Assembly (NCBI GenBank): GCA_020072845.1
Contig: JAIQGF010000013.1
Coordinates: forward strand, 39,463-103,462
Length of the DNA stretch: 64,000 nucleotides
Direction of reading: 5' to 3'
From: Terriglobia bacterium
GTDB taxonomy: Bacteria; Acidobacteriota; Terriglobia; Terriglobales; Acidobacteriaceae
Shown here: piece after piece, positions 26,236-35,387 of the stretch
Layout: the number at the start of each line of letters is the position of its first letter
Numbering within the stretch: the stretch's first letter is position 1
Made by a program: the position numbers and the translations under genes
Notes under the pieces: generated by a model
The model's input: only the letters and a program-made list of their open reading frames with translations
Told to the model about the DNA's origin: nothing
The model's database searches: none

Positions 26236-28230
26236 ATGGCGGCCAACATCCACGAAGAAGAGATCTTGGGAAAGGCCTATGACAGCCGGCTGATGAAGCG
26301 GCTGCTGGGCTACCTGAGCCCGTACAAATGGCAGGTGGCGCTGGCGCTGGCGGCCATCGTGCTGAAGTCCGTCGCCGACGTTCTCGGTCCCTATCTCACG
26401 AAAATCGCCATCGATAAGTACCTTGCTCCCGCTCGCGGCGCCCATTCGTTCCTTGACCGCTGGCTGAGCAGCACACCGCTTCGAGGCATCGCGCAGATCG
26501 GCGGCATGTACGTCGGCCTGCTGGTGTTCGGATTCTTCCTGGAATTCCTGCAGACCTACTTCATGCAGTGGACCGGCCAGAAGGTCATGTTTGACCTGCG
26601 CAGCCAGATCTTTCGCTACCTCCAAAGGATGCACATCGGCTTTTTCGACCGCAACCCGGTCGGCCGCCTGGTCACCCGCGTCACCACCGACGTGGACGCG
26701 CTCAACGAAATGTTTACCTCCGGCGTGGTGGCCATCTTCGAAGACATCTTTGTGCTCGCCGGGATCGTGGGCATCATGCTCAACATGGATTGGCGCCTGG
26801 CGCTGATCACCTTCGCCGTGCTGCCGCTGATCATGGTGGCAACCATGATTTTCCGCAAGCATGTACGCGATAGCTATCGCCGCATCCGCACCGCCATCGC
26901 GCGCATCAACGCCTACCTGCAGGAGCACGTCAGCGGCATGCTGGTCTTGCAGCTCTTCAACCGCGAGAAGCGCGCCTACGACCGCTTCGAGAAGATCAAC
27001 GCCAGCCACATGGAGGCGTTTAAGGACGCCATCCTCGCCTACGCCTTCTACTATCCGGTGGTGGAAATTCTGTCGTCCATCGCTATTGCCGGCGTCATTT
27101 GGTTCGGGGGCGGCCAAGTGATCCAAGGTGTCACCACTCATAGTCTGGTGGTTCACCTCACTCGTGCGAAGCTCATCAGCGTTCAGGTGGTACTGAACGT
27201 GGTGACGCTCGGTACTCTCGTGGCTTTCATGCAATACGCGCAGCGCTTTTTCCGGCCCATCCAGGACCTGAGCGAAAAATACAACATCCTGCAATCCGCG
27301 ATGGCCTCCAGCGAGCGCATCTTCAAGCTGCTGGATACCACGGTGGACGTGGAGTCACCGGCGGTTGCGAAGCAGGTCACCGGCCCGGGACGCATCGAGT
27401 TCGACCATGTCTGGTTCTACTACCGCACCGTTCCGGAGCGGAATGCGGAGGGCGAACTCAACCCCAACGCCGGCGAACCCGACTGGGTGCTGAAGGACGT
27501 CAGCTTCGCAGTCGAACCCGGCGAGACCGCCGCTATCGTCGGACACACCGGCGCCGGCAAGACCACCATGATCTCGCTCCTGCTGCGCTTCTATGACGTG
27601 CAGCAGGGCGCCATCCGCATTGACGGCGTGGACGTGCGCGAGCTCGACCTCACCGACCTGCGCCGGCGCTTCGGCGTGGTGTTGCAGGATCCGTTCCTGT
27701 TCACCGGCACGGTGGAGCAAAACATCCGCCTCGGGTCCGAACATGTTACCGACGAGCAGGTGGCGCGCGCCGCCGAAGACGTGAATCTCGCCGATTTCAT
27801 TCGCTCGCTTCCCGGCGGCTTCAAGGAACCGGTGCACGAGCGCGGCAGCACGCTGTCCACGGGCCAGAAGCAGCTCATCTCGTTTGCGCGCGCGCTCGCC
27901 CACAACCCCAAGATCCTGGTGCTCGACGAAGCTACCTCCAGCGTGGACACCGAGACCGAGCTGCGCGTCCGCGAGGCCCTCACGCGCCTGGTGGAGGGAC
28001 GCACGTCGCTGGTCATCGCCCACCGCCTGTCCACCATTCAGCGCGCCGACAAGATCATCGTCATGCACAAGGGACGCCTGCGCGAGATGGGCTCCCACCA
28101 GCAGTTGCTGGCCCAGCGCGGCATTTACTGGAAGCTCTACCAGCTCCAGTACAAGGATCAGGAATTCCCCGCCGGTGCCGCGACGGCGCAATTCGGCGGC
28201 CCCACCGTGCAGGTCAGCGCGGACGATTAG
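26236..28230 (+). CDS. ABC exporter, fused permease/ATPase (MsbA/MDR type)
   Basis: The protein has 664 residues. The first 340 form a type I exporter transmembrane domain with six helices, and the nucleotide-binding domain follows. It has Walker A GHTGAGKTT near residue 436, Q-loop VVLQDPF, signature STGQKQ near 540 (Thr in place of the first Gly of LSGGQ), Walker B ILVLDEATSSVD near 560 and H-loop IAHRLST. A homodimer or a heterodimer with another half-transporter would export lipids or drugs. The substrate is unknown. No partner gene is adjacent. The 3' end overlaps the convergent peptidase gene by 17 bases. Confidence 0.93.
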   Translation: MAANIHEEEILGKAYDSRLMKRLLGYLSPYKWQVALALAAIVLKSVADVLGPYLTKIAIDKYLAPARGAHSFLDRWLSSTPLRGIAQIGGMYVGLLVFGFFLEFLQTYFMQWTGQKVMFDLRSQIFRYLQRMHIGFFDRNPVGRLVTRVTTDVDALNEMFTSGVVAIFEDIFVLAGIVGIMLNMDWRLALITFAVLPLIMVATMIFRKHVRDSYRRIRTAIARINAYLQEHVSGMLVLQLFNREKRAYDRFEKINASHMEAFKDAILAYAFYYPVVEILSSIAIAGVIWFGGGQVIQGVTTHSLVVHLTRAKLISVQVVLNVVTLGTLVAFMQYAQRFFRPIQDLSEKYNILQSAMASSERIFKLLDTTVDVESPAVAKQVTGPGRIEFDHVWFYYRTVPERNAEGELNPNAGEPDWVLKDVSFAVEPGETAAIVGHTGAGKTTMISLLLRFYDVQQGAIRIDGVDVRELDLTDLRRRFGVVLQDPFLFTGTVEQNIRLGSEHVTDEQVARAAEDVNLADFIRSLPGGFKEPVHERGSTLSTGQKQLISFARALAHNPKILVLDEATSSVDTETELRVREALTRLVEGRTSLVIAHRLSTIQRADKIIVMHKGRLREMGSHQQLLAQRGIYWKLYQLQYKDQEFPAGAATAQFGGPTVQVSADD

Positions 28231-30397
28231 GTTCGCCGCCCAACAGCGCGCTTGTCCGTTGCAGCAATTCCGCATTGCGCGAAACCGCGCCCCGCAACAA
28301 ATCGAGTTGTTGCTGCGCCACCGGCCAGTTTTTCGCTTCGACGGCTTCGGTCAGCCCCGGCAATTCCAGGTGGGCGTAGGTGTAGCGCGCGCCGTACAAC
28401 AGGTGCTTGAACCACGGACGCCCGGGAATTCCCTCCGCATTCAACCAGTTCGCCTCCACCTGCATTTGTGCGCGATTTAATTTTTCGAGGACATCGGCGC
28501 CGGAATTTCGGCGCGCAAGTTGCCGGCGTACGGCGGCATTCAGGGCTCGGCCCTGCTGTTCGAAGGCGGCGATTGCCTTGAGCAGCGGCGCCGTGTCCAG
28601 TTGCCCTGCGAGCTGGTTGTGCTTCTGCAACTCCTCGACGAATTCGCGCACCGCCCGGCCGTAGGCGCCGAAATCAAACGGCAGTGCGTCCGCATTGGCC
28701 AGCCGCAGCGCCAGCACGCCCCAGAGTTGCGACATCAGGGCGTGATAGCGGAACCCGGGATCGCCAAAATGCTCGATCCAGAAGTGATCGTCGTACATCG
28801 AGTGATAGACGCCGTACGGGCCGTCGAACTGCAACCCGATGACGGGAACTCCCAGGAAATTGAGGAAGACGGTGTGATCGGAACCGCTGCCGATGCGCAC
28901 GTCGGCCAGGTTCGCTTCCGTGACCGGCTCTTTTTCTTTTTCGGTGCGTTGCTTGGCACGGCGCGAGCGCAACCACGCCGCGTAGAGCGAAGCGCCCGCG
29001 GGATCGCGCAGCGACTTCGTGGTCTCCACCAGCAGCGGCGCCAGCGATGCCACCGCGCTGCCGTCGAAATCCGGCCCTGACGCGGATGAATCCACGTTGA
29101 TGTACGCCACCGCCTTTTGCTTCAGTTCGTCGGCAAATTGCTCGCCCCACTCGGTGGAGCCGGTCAGCCCGACCTCCTCGCCGTCCCAACTGCAAATCAC
29201 CAGCGTGCGCCGCGGCCGGATGCCTTGTTGGAGCATCCCGCCCAAACTGCGCGTCATCTCCAGCATGGACGCGGTTCCGCTGCTGGGATCCACGCCGCCG
29301 AATTCCCACGCGTCGCGGTGATTGCCGAGAACGATCCATTCGTCCGGCAATTCAGCGCCACGAATGCGCGCCTCCACCACATAATTGGGCGCAACCCGGT
29401 TGTCCATGTCCACTTTCAAATGGACTCGCGCCTCGCCTCCGAGCCGGTAGGTGATGGGCAGCCCGCCTTGCCAGTCCTTGGGCGCGACCGGGCCGCCCAT
29501 GTGCTCCAGCAGCGGCTTGGCATCGTGCCAGGAGAGCGGCAGCGCGATGATCTTGGGCAGCGAGCGCGCTTCCTCCGGCGGCACGCGCTTGGCGCCCGGC
29601 ACTGACGCCCAGCCGGGTGTGAGCGGGTCGCCCGGCACGATGAAATCGTAGGTGATGGCGCCGCGCTGAAAGTGCGACTCCGGGCCCCACGGCCCGCGGG
29701 GAAACACTTTGCCCTGCTTGTATCCATCCTCGGCGGGATCGGAATAAATCACGATCGCCGCCGCTCCTTCGCGCTCCGCGGTCAGCGCCTTGAACCCGCG
29801 ATAGCTGTACGGATTCGAGTAGCGCACCAGCACGATCTTGCCGCGCACATCAATGCCGTTCTTGCGCAGCACTTCGTAATCCTCCGGATTGCCGCTGCGC
29901 GCGTACACCATCGGCGCCGTCACCTCGCCCGACGCCGACAAGCCCAGGTACGCGGACTTGACGCGCGGGTTCTGCGTGTCGGGATCCTCGGCATACCCCG
30001 CCTCGCGCATCTCCGCCTTATAGGTGACCGGCGACACCATTTCGAGTGACGTTTCCCGCGGAAAGGAGTTCAGCACGTCGTACTGGCGGATGGTCACGTC
30101 CTCCAGCCCCTGCTGTCGCCAAGTTTCGGCGATGTACCGCGCCAGTTCGTTGTTGCGCTCGGAGCCGGCGGGATGCGGCTCCGCGGTAAGAAAGCGGTGG
30201 AATTTCCGCTCCTGCTGGCGCGAAATCTGCGCCTTGAACTTTTGCTCCAGCGCCACCTGCTTGCGCGCGGAACGGCTGGTGAAGCCGGAAATGGGCGCAG
30301 GAGCCGTTTGCCCGGCCGCCCCGAAGGAAGCCAACGTCAGCACCAACAGCACGATGGAGCAAGCCGCGAATTTCCCCAGCTTCAGTTCACCGGTCAT
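28214..30397 (-). CDS. Secreted M28-family peptidase, glutamate carboxypeptidase II-like
   Basis: The protein has 727 residues. A signal peptide (residues about 10-30) precedes a PA-like insert (about 150-270) and the M28 domain. Di-zinc ligands appear in LGNHRDAWEFGGVDPSSGTA (His, Asp), DGEEVGLTGSTEW (Glu pair), YINVDSSASG (Asp) and YDDHFWIEHFGDP (His). A C-terminal helical TFR-type dimerisation domain completes the PSMA/NAALADase architecture. It likely trims C-terminal Glu/Asp or other residues from peptides in the periplasm. No strong ribosome binding site is visible before the ATG. Confidence 0.92.
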   Translation of the reverse strand: MTGELKLGKFAACSIVLLVLTLASFGAAGQTAPAPISGFTSRSARKQVALEQKFKAQISRQQERKFHRFLTAEPHPAGSERNNELARYIAETWRQQGLEDVTIRQYDVLNSFPRETSLEMVSPVTYKAEMREAGYAEDPDTQNPRVKSAYLGLSASGEVTAPMVYARSGNPEDYEVLRKNGIDVRGKIVLVRYSNPYSYRGFKALTAEREGAAAIVIYSDPAEDGYKQGKVFPRGPWGPESHFQRGAITYDFIVPGDPLTPGWASVPGAKRVPPEEARSLPKIIALPLSWHDAKPLLEHMGGPVAPKDWQGGLPITYRLGGEARVHLKVDMDNRVAPNYVVEARIRGAELPDEWIVLGNHRDAWEFGGVDPSSGTASMLEMTRSLGGMLQQGIRPRRTLVICSWDGEEVGLTGSTEWGEQFADELKQKAVAYINVDSSASGPDFDGSAVASLAPLLVETTKSLRDPAGASLYAAWLRSRRAKQRTEKEKEPVTEANLADVRIGSGSDHTVFLNFLGVPVIGLQFDGPYGVYHSMYDDHFWIEHFGDPGFRYHALMSQLWGVLALRLANADALPFDFGAYGRAVREFVEELQKHNQLAGQLDTAPLLKAIAAFEQQGRALNAAVRRQLARRNSGADVLEKLNRAQMQVEANWLNAEGIPGRPWFKHLLYGARYTYAHLELPGLTEAVEAKNWPVAQQQLDLLRGAVSRNAELLQRTSALLGGEPNRPR

Positions 30398-30482
30398 GGC
30401 GAGGCATTATATGGGTATTGCCCGCATCGGGACACCCCGCCGTTTTGACACTTGATGGCCTCACCCGGATAATCCCAACGTC

Positions 30483-31835
30483 ATGCATTCCCCTGCGCAC
30501 GCATCCTGGCCCTCGGCCTTCCCGCGCTCGTTCCACAAGCAGTACCCCCGCGCCGTCCGGGGAGAAGGGGCGTGGCTCTACGACGAGCACGGGAAGCAGT
30601 ACCTCGATCTGGCCGGCAGCGCCGCTGTTTCCTTTCTCGGACATGGCGATCCCGAAATCGCGCGCGCCATTGCCGCCCAATTAAGCGAACTCGAATTTGC
30701 GCACAGCAGCCAGTTCGCCACCGCCGTGGCAGAAGACTTCGCACGCGAACTGCTGGCCTTTGCCGGACCGGCTTTCGGTGGCGGAGCGGTGTTCTTCACC
30801 AGCGGCGGTTCCGAGGCGGTGGAGACCGCGCTCAAATTGGCGCGGCAATACCAGGTGGAAAGCGGCCATGACGAGCGCTGCCAGGTCATCAGCCGCCGCC
30901 AGAGCTACCATGGCGCGACCTTGGGCGCGATGGCGGTGTCGGGAAATTTGCGCCGCCGCCAGCCCTACCTGCCCATGCTGCGCGAGTTCGGCCACATCAA
31001 CACGCCCTACTGCTACCGCTGTGCTTACGGCGGCAACAACTGCGCGGCGTCCTATGCCGGCGAATTGGAGCGCGCGATTGGCGAGGCCGAGGGCAAGGCG
31101 GCAGCTTTCATCTGCGAACCGATTTCCGGCGCCACCCTCGGCGCCGTCGCTCCTCCCGACGGCTACCTGCAGGAAGTGCGCCGCATCTGCGATGCCCACG
31201 GGCTGCTTTGGATTGCCGACGAAGTCATGACGGGATGCGGACGCACCGGACGCAACTTCGCCTGCGAGCACTGGCAGGTCGCACCCGACATCCTGGTGGC
31301 CGGGAAAGGGCTTGCCGCGGGATACGCACCGCTGGGCGCCGTGATCGCCTCGCACGACGTGGTCGAGGCGATCGCCCGCGGCTCGGGTTCGTTGATTCAC
31401 GGGTTCACATTCAATGCGCACCCGGTGTCGGTGTCGGCGGGACGCGCGGTGCTGCGCCGCATCGGCGAGCTTGGGCTGGTGAAAGCTGCCGATGGCGGAA
31501 ATCCAGGTTCACTGGCGGCCGAGTTCGCGGTCGCCCTGCAAACGCTCCGCGATTGCGATCGCGTCGGCGACGTGCGCGGGCTCGGACTGTTGTGGGGCGT
31601 GGAATTCGTCGCTGACCGGCAGACTAGGGCGCCGCTCGATCCTTCTGCCGGCTTCGCCGTGCGCATCTTCGATGCCGCGCAACGCCGCGGCGTGCTGGTC
31701 TATCCCATGCAAGGATCGGTGGACGGCGTCCGCGGCGATCATCTTCTGCTGGCGCCGCCCGCCGTCACCACCCGCGCAGAAATTTACCGCGGCATCAGCG
31801 AACTGCGCCACGCCATCCGCGAGGCCCACCCGTGA
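30483..31835 (+). CDS. Class III PLP aminotransferase
   Basis: The 450-residue protein has all fold-type I signatures: FFTSGGSEAVETALKLARQY for PLP phosphate, RRQSYHGATLGAM, CEPISGA, IADEVMTGCGRTG with the ring-contacting Asp, and Lys in VAGKGLAAGYAPLGA as the Schiff base. It groups with omega-amino acid or diamine transaminases; the exact substrate is open. A Cys-rich stretch (YCYRCAYGGNNC) is typical of one subgroup. It overlaps the CoA-transferase gene by four bases (ATGA-type), so the two probably act on one amino-acid breakdown route. Confidence 0.9.
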   Translation: MHSPAHASWPSAFPRSFHKQYPRAVRGEGAWLYDEHGKQYLDLAGSAAVSFLGHGDPEIARAIAAQLSELEFAHSSQFATAVAEDFARELLAFAGPAFGGGAVFFTSGGSEAVETALKLARQYQVESGHDERCQVISRRQSYHGATLGAMAVSGNLRRRQPYLPMLREFGHINTPYCYRCAYGGNNCAASYAGELERAIGEAEGKAAAFICEPISGATLGAVAPPDGYLQEVRRICDAHGLLWIADEVMTGCGRTGRNFACEHWQVAPDILVAGKGLAAGYAPLGAVIASHDVVEAIARGSGSLIHGFTFNAHPVSVSAGRAVLRRIGELGLVKAADGGNPGSLAAEFAVALQTLRDCDRVGDVRGLGLLWGVEFVADRQTRAPLDPSAGFAVRIFDAAQRRGVLVYPMQGSVDGVRGDHLLLAPPAVTTRAEIYRGISELRHAIREAHP

Positions 31836-32527
31836 ATAAAGTGTTGGCCACCCCCGACGAAGCTGTCGCCGACATTGCCGATGGCAGCAGCGTGATGATC
31901 GGCGGCTTCGGCCTCTGCGGCATTCCCGAGAATCTCATTGCCGCTCTGGTGAAAAAGGGCGCGCGCGCGCTCACCACCATCAGCAACAACGTTGGGGTGC
32001 AGGGTTTCGGCGTGGGCCTGCTTCTGAGCAACCGGCAGATCCGGAAACATATCGGCACGTTCATGGGCGACAACCCGCTTCTCCAGGAGATGCTGGCGCG
32101 CGGCGAAATTGAGCTTGAGGTCATCCCCCAGGGCACATTCATTGAACGCATTCGCTGCGCCGGCGCCGGCATTGCGGCCTTTTATACTCCCACCGGCGTG
32201 GGCACGCTGGTAGCGCAAGGCAAGGAAACACGCCAGTTCGACGGCCATCCCTACCTGCTGGAGACCGCGCTGCACGCCGACTTTGCGCTGGTCAAAGCCT
32301 GGAAGGGCGACAGCTTCGGCAACCTCGTGTACCGGAAAACAGCGCGCAACTTCAATCCGGAAATGGCCACCGGGGCCAGGATCACCATCGCCGAGGTCGA
32401 GCAACTGGTGCCCGTGGGAGAACTCAATCCCGACCAGGTCCATACGCCCAGCATTTACGTGAACCGCATCATCCAGGGCTCGGCGTACGAGAAGCGAATC
32501 GAAAAGCGCACGGTGCGGAAAAGCTGA
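31832..32527 (+). CDS. scoA: 3-oxoacid CoA-transferase subunit A
   Basis: The 231-residue protein shows the subunit A pattern: DGSSVMIGGFGLCGIPENLI, TISNNVGV, the oxyanion-hole segment TPTGVGT and the end VEQLVPVGELNPDQVHTPSIYVNRI. The enzyme moves CoA from succinyl-CoA to 3-oxoacids. The catalytic Glu is on subunit B, normally the next gene, but no scoB follows: a mobile element starts 38 bases after the stop. Either scoB is elsewhere or it was lost on insertion, in which case this protein is useless alone. Confidence 0.93.
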   Translation: MNKVLATPDEAVADIADGSSVMIGGFGLCGIPENLIAALVKKGARALTTISNNVGVQGFGVGLLLSNRQIRKHIGTFMGDNPLLQEMLARGEIELEVIPQGTFIERIRCAGAGIAAFYTPTGVGTLVAQGKETRQFDGHPYLLETALHADFALVKAWKGDSFGNLVYRKTARNFNPEMATGARITIAEVEQLVPVGELNPDQVHTPSIYVNRIIQGSAYEKRIEKRTVRKS

Positions 32528-32565
32528 AGCTCGGTCGTCGCGTCAATGCCGCTTAAGGGAAATCG

Positions 32566-32586
32566 GGTAGTGGGCTACTTTGAATT
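32566..32586 (+). repeat. Left terminal inverted repeat of the 3.2-kb element
   Basis: It starts GGTAGTGGGCTAC, and GGT is also the first triplet of many IS1-family ends. It lies 38 bases after the scoA stop. Confidence 0.65.
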
Positions 32587-32629
32587 GACGGGGCTGGCAG
32601 GCTGGCACGAGATGTGGCATCATCGGGCT

Positions 32630-32893
32630 ATGCCAAAGCGGATTAGAAGCCGCCCGACCGATGTGAACGAAGCAGCATTTCAAATGGTTCAACGTTCCAC
32701 TGCTGAACCAGAGCCGACGGCAACGCCTGCCAAGCCTACCAGGTCTGAGATTTCGCGTGTGATGACCGCCATGGGGCGCAAAGGGGGAAGGGTCGGCGGC
32801 AAACGGCGTTTGGTGACCATGACGCCGGAACAGCGCAGCCAGGTAGCGCTTAAGGCTGCACAGGCGCGATGGGCGAAAAGAAAACAAACATAA
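32630..32893 (+). CDS. Small basic protein with KGG-type repeat motif
   Basis: The 87-residue protein has a Pro/Thr-rich middle and a basic C-terminal half with MGRKGGRVGGKRR and ALKAAQARWAKRK. This pattern is common in short bacterial proteins of unknown role that look like nucleic-acid binders. The ATG at MPKRIRSR was chosen because an upstream ATG would run across the element's terminal repeat. It is cargo of the 3.2-kb element. No further function can be proposed. Confidence 0.6.
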   Translation: MPKRIRSRPTDVNEAAFQMVQRSTAEPEPTATPAKPTRSEISRVMTAMGRKGGRVGGKRRLVTMTPEQRSQVALKAAQARWAKRKQT

Positions 32894-33112
32894 ACGCGCA
32901 CTACTGCTCCTTCGCATCCATGTCAAGTATAAAGAAAGTTACTAGCTTGGTGTAAAATGCGTAAGTTGTTGGATACATGAGGAAATTAGCTGTTGCATCA
33001 AAACTGCGAGGGCTGCATCATATATGCAGGGTTTGGGGGTTTCTGAACCCAAGATACTAGCTCAGTGTAATTCTGAGCGACCTCCCTGGACTCGGGGTAA
33101 AGAGCCAAAACG
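32894..33112. other. Non-coding stretch inside the element with a short direct repeat
   Basis: No gene seen. ACTAGCT-x2-GTGTAA occurs twice (near 32942 and 33055). The second copy overlaps a small hairpin CTCAG/CTGAG, and a GGGTTT/GAACCC pair lies just before it. The role is unknown. Confidence 0.35.
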
Positions 33113-33137
33113 GCCACCCGCAAGGGTGGCTATTTTG
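33113..33137. terminator. Bidirectional hairpin terminator
   Basis: GCCACCC-GCAA-GGGTGGC forms a perfect 7-bp stem with a GNRA-like loop, followed by TATTTT on the plus strand and preceded by AAAACG (TTTT on the minus strand). It overlaps the stop of the minus-strand gene, so it can end transcription from that gene. Confidence 0.65.
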
Positions 33138-33702
33138 TTGGCTCGGTGAAGGGCAGATTTCCTTCGCTCGGCGGCTGCTCACGCTTTGGCTTTCTGATCC
33201 ACTTCGGCGGCATCTTTACGAACTCCCCCAAGCGGTCTTCTTGCGTCAAGAATGAAGTCGTCACGACTCTCTGGTTCAATTCTTCATCAATCATGGTAAA
33301 CACTAATTTGAAGGCGGAACCCGCTTTCGCGTAACGCTTAACGTAGATTTCATCCCCCACTATTACGCCGTGTGCATTGTCGTGAATCGTGTCTGGATCA
33401 CCGATAATGCCAGGAATCCAGAAGAGAGTGCTAAACCGATTGCCATCGTAGGAATATTCTGATTCGTCCGGTGCTTCGGTCCGAAGATGCTGAATCGCTT
33501 TGTGCGCTTTGGCTTTTGTGCCTCGAAACTGTAACTGGATCAACTTGGGAAAATTGTAGTCCATGAACCAGACGCGCGTTCCGAGTGGATCGGCCACATA
33601 TGTTCCGACCAACTCCTTCTCATACCGCTTAAACATCCCTGTGATGGAGCAATAGCAGTATGGGGGGCATGGCGCGCCTTTTCGCTTGGATTTGTTGGAC
33701 AT
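33130..33702 (-). CDS. Hypothetical protein, possible barnase/EndoU-like nuclease
   Basis: I do not firmly recognise this 190-residue protein. A Cys cluster (CPPYCYC) follows the basic N-terminus. The C-terminal half has HDNAHGVIVGDEIYVKRY, then a strand FKLVFTMID and QRVVTTSF. That strand-His-strand-TT pattern recalls phage-associated barnase/EndoU-type RNases, a weak match by eye. The start was set at MSNKSKRKG, just four bases after the stop of the HTH-protein gene, so the pair is co-transcribed. If it is a toxin-like nuclease, the partner could be its regulator. Confidence 0.5.
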   Translation of the reverse strand: MSNKSKRKGAPCPPYCYCSITGMFKRYEKELVGTYVADPLGTRVWFMDYNFPKLIQLQFRGTKAKAHKAIQHLRTEAPDESEYSYDGNRFSTLFWIPGIIGDPDTIHDNAHGVIVGDEIYVKRYAKAGSAFKLVFTMIDEELNQRVVTTSFLTQEDRLGEFVKMPPKWIRKPKREQPPSEGNLPFTEPTK

Positions 33703-33706
33703 CAGA

Positions 33707-34474
33707 TTAGCTTGCTGCCCCCAGACCCTTGAATTGACCAGAGGATAATTTCTCGATTTTCTTCTGATGTGCAAGTTTCGCAAGGACCAAATTAGTAGTC
33801 TGAATCTTTAGTCCCAGCGCCTTGGCAACGTCGCCGGCCGTGACTTCGCGTTGGTTGGCCTTGAAGAAGCCGAGGATGCGTGGCTCGGGTTTGTCCTCTG
33901 GCGGTTTGATCTCAGAAATCTTTGTACTCACTTCGACTGTGGTGTTGGCCTTTGCAGCCGGAGCCTTTTCCTTTGCACGCTGAGTCTTTTTCGCTTTCTT
34001 CTTTAATCCCTTGGCAGAGGCGGGGGCGGCACCCCTGATGTGAGCCGGATACCAGCTTGCCAAGCCCCAGCCATCCTTAAAGCGCAGAACCTTCCCTGCT
34101 TTCTTGAGACCGAAGAGTGCCCCGGTCACGACATTTTCAAAGTTGCTCGCCTTGGATTCGACTCCGCCCTCACGGAGCGCAGCGGCAATTTCCTTGTTCG
34201 TCTTTTTCTCCTTTACCGCAGACAGGTACAGTTCAACGCAAACGGGAACACTCTTCCCCATGAACGCACCTTTCGGCAGATCGGTCGGTACTCCAGGGGC
34301 ATCGTTGCGGCCTGTTACTGATGGCGCGGCCAGTTTCATTCCTTCAAGTGGCTGGCCCAGAGCCCCCAACGCCGTTGCGGACTCGACAGACGCAAGGACG
34401 GCTTGCAGGGCAGCGATCTTCGCCTTGATGTGATTGATAAATTTGGCTGTGTAATCCAGCTTCTCCTCGGCCAT
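33707..34474 (-). CDS. Protein with HARE-HTH-like and winged-helix domains
   Basis: The protein has 255 residues. A helical N-terminus (1-45) is followed at about 72-145 by MGKSVPVCVELYLSAVKEKKTNKEIAAALREGG and LRFKDGWGLASWYP, which fits the HARE-HTH fold linked to chromatin and DNA-modification proteins. A Lys/Ala-rich linker leads to a C-terminal helix-turn-helix (REVTAGDVAKALGLKIQTT then LAKLAHQKKIEKL). It is therefore probably a DNA-binding regulator or adaptor. GGGGGC lies a few bases ahead of the ATG. It is the first gene of a two-gene operon in the mobile element. Confidence 0.6.
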   Translation of the reverse strand: MAEEKLDYTAKFINHIKAKIAALQAVLASVESATALGALGQPLEGMKLAAPSVTGRNDAPGVPTDLPKGAFMGKSVPVCVELYLSAVKEKKTNKEIAAALREGGVESKASNFENVVTGALFGLKKAGKVLRFKDGWGLASWYPAHIRGAAPASAKGLKKKAKKTQRAKEKAPAAKANTTVEVSTKISEIKPPEDKPEPRILGFFKANQREVTAGDVAKALGLKIQTTNLVLAKLAHQKKIEKLSSGQFKGLGAAS

Positions 34475-34835
34475 GTGGCGCCCCCTTTCAAAAAGACGCG
34501 AATCATGCTATACACAGAAACGCGAGAGATTTGTATGGGGGCGGCATTACCGCCCCCCACCCACGACGGGTGGCGATTCATCTACGCATACCAGCCTCGC
34601 TTTCTGATCTGGCGGGTTCGGTTCTTTGGCCGGAAAACCGTGAGCCGAGCCCGTCAGCCACTCCTTTAGTAACATAAAGAACAATCTGAGCACAACTCCA
34701 AAATGCAATAAATCTGGGATGATTTTCACGGACCAGATTGCTGACGCATTTTGGTGGCGTGACTCACGCCATTGATTACGCTATACCGCTTTAGCATTAA
34801 CCCAACAAATATGCCGAGTGCGCCCACTTTTCCGT
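34475..34835. other. AT-rich intergenic region with a strong hairpin
   Basis: No convincing gene. GGGGGCGG (34537-34544) pairs perfectly with CCGCCCCC (34550-34557) around a five-base loop. CGCTTTAGCAT (34787-34797) has an inverted partner ATGCTAAAGCG (34843-34853) in the promoter of the following transposase remnant. Confidence 0.45.
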
Positions 34836-34865
34836 TTGACATATGCTAAAGCGTATTAGTAATAT
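34836..34865 (+). promoter_or_regulatory. Sigma-70-type promoter of the transposase remnant
   Basis: TTGACA, an 18-base spacer and TAATAT lie 9 bases before the ATG at 34875. The spacer holds one half of an 11-bp inverted repeat (ATGCTAAAGCG), a possible operator. Confidence 0.5.
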
Positions 34866-34874
34866 ATAGACACT

Positions 34875-35373
34875 ATGAATCCCTTGGATTCCATTATGCG
34901 CGCACAGGTTATTGGATGCCTGATCGAGGGATGCTCCATTCGTTCCACTGTCCGCATGACTGGTGTTGCGAAGAAAACCGTCATGCGTGTGCTAGTTGAA
35001 GTCGGCGAAGTGTGCTCCGATGGAAAACGAGACGCGCTATTCCCCGGCAAAGTGCATCGGCTGCACCACCAAGGACGTGAGCGGCAATCCAGACCCGAAG
35101 CACATTTCTACTTCGTTTGTAGAGCGCCAGAATTGGACGGTTCGCACGAGTCTGCGTCGCTACACGCGCCTGAGCAATGGCTTCTCGCGCAAGTTAGAGA
35201 ATCATGCGGCAGCCGTCGCACTCAATTATTTCGCGTACAATTTCATCAAGATTCACCGTACACTGCGCACCAGTCCTGCGATGGCTGCCGGCGTCACAGA
35301 TCGGTTCTGGGATGTGAATGATCTTGTGGCCCTCTGGGAAGAGTACGAGCGGAGGGCGGAAAGAGCGGCATAG
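34875..35373 (+). pseudogene. IS1-like transposase, internally deleted and frameshifted
   Basis: The first frame gives the N-terminal helix-turn-helix (VIGCLIEGCSIRSTVRMTGVA, then KKTVMRVLVEVGEVC). From about 35030 the other plus frame carries the C-terminal part: RYSPAKCIG, GNPDPKHISTSFVERQN, LRRYTRLSNGFSRKLENH and FIKIHRTLRTSPAMAAGV. Both are typical of a widespread IS1-related transposase family of about 230 residues or more. The central catalytic segment is missing and the halves are out of frame, so no active enzyme is made. It probably marks the machinery that once moved this element. Confidence 0.75.
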
Positions 35374-35387
35374 GAGGTGAGTCCACT

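Noticed and set aside
32546..32629. Upstream ATG for the small basic protein
   Set aside because: The extra 28 residues run across the terminal repeat of the element and have no family character; the ATG at 32630 fits the basic domain.
34403..34729. Two small open frames before the transposase remnant
   Set aside because: No ribosome binding site, no conserved pattern, and they cross a strong hairpin.
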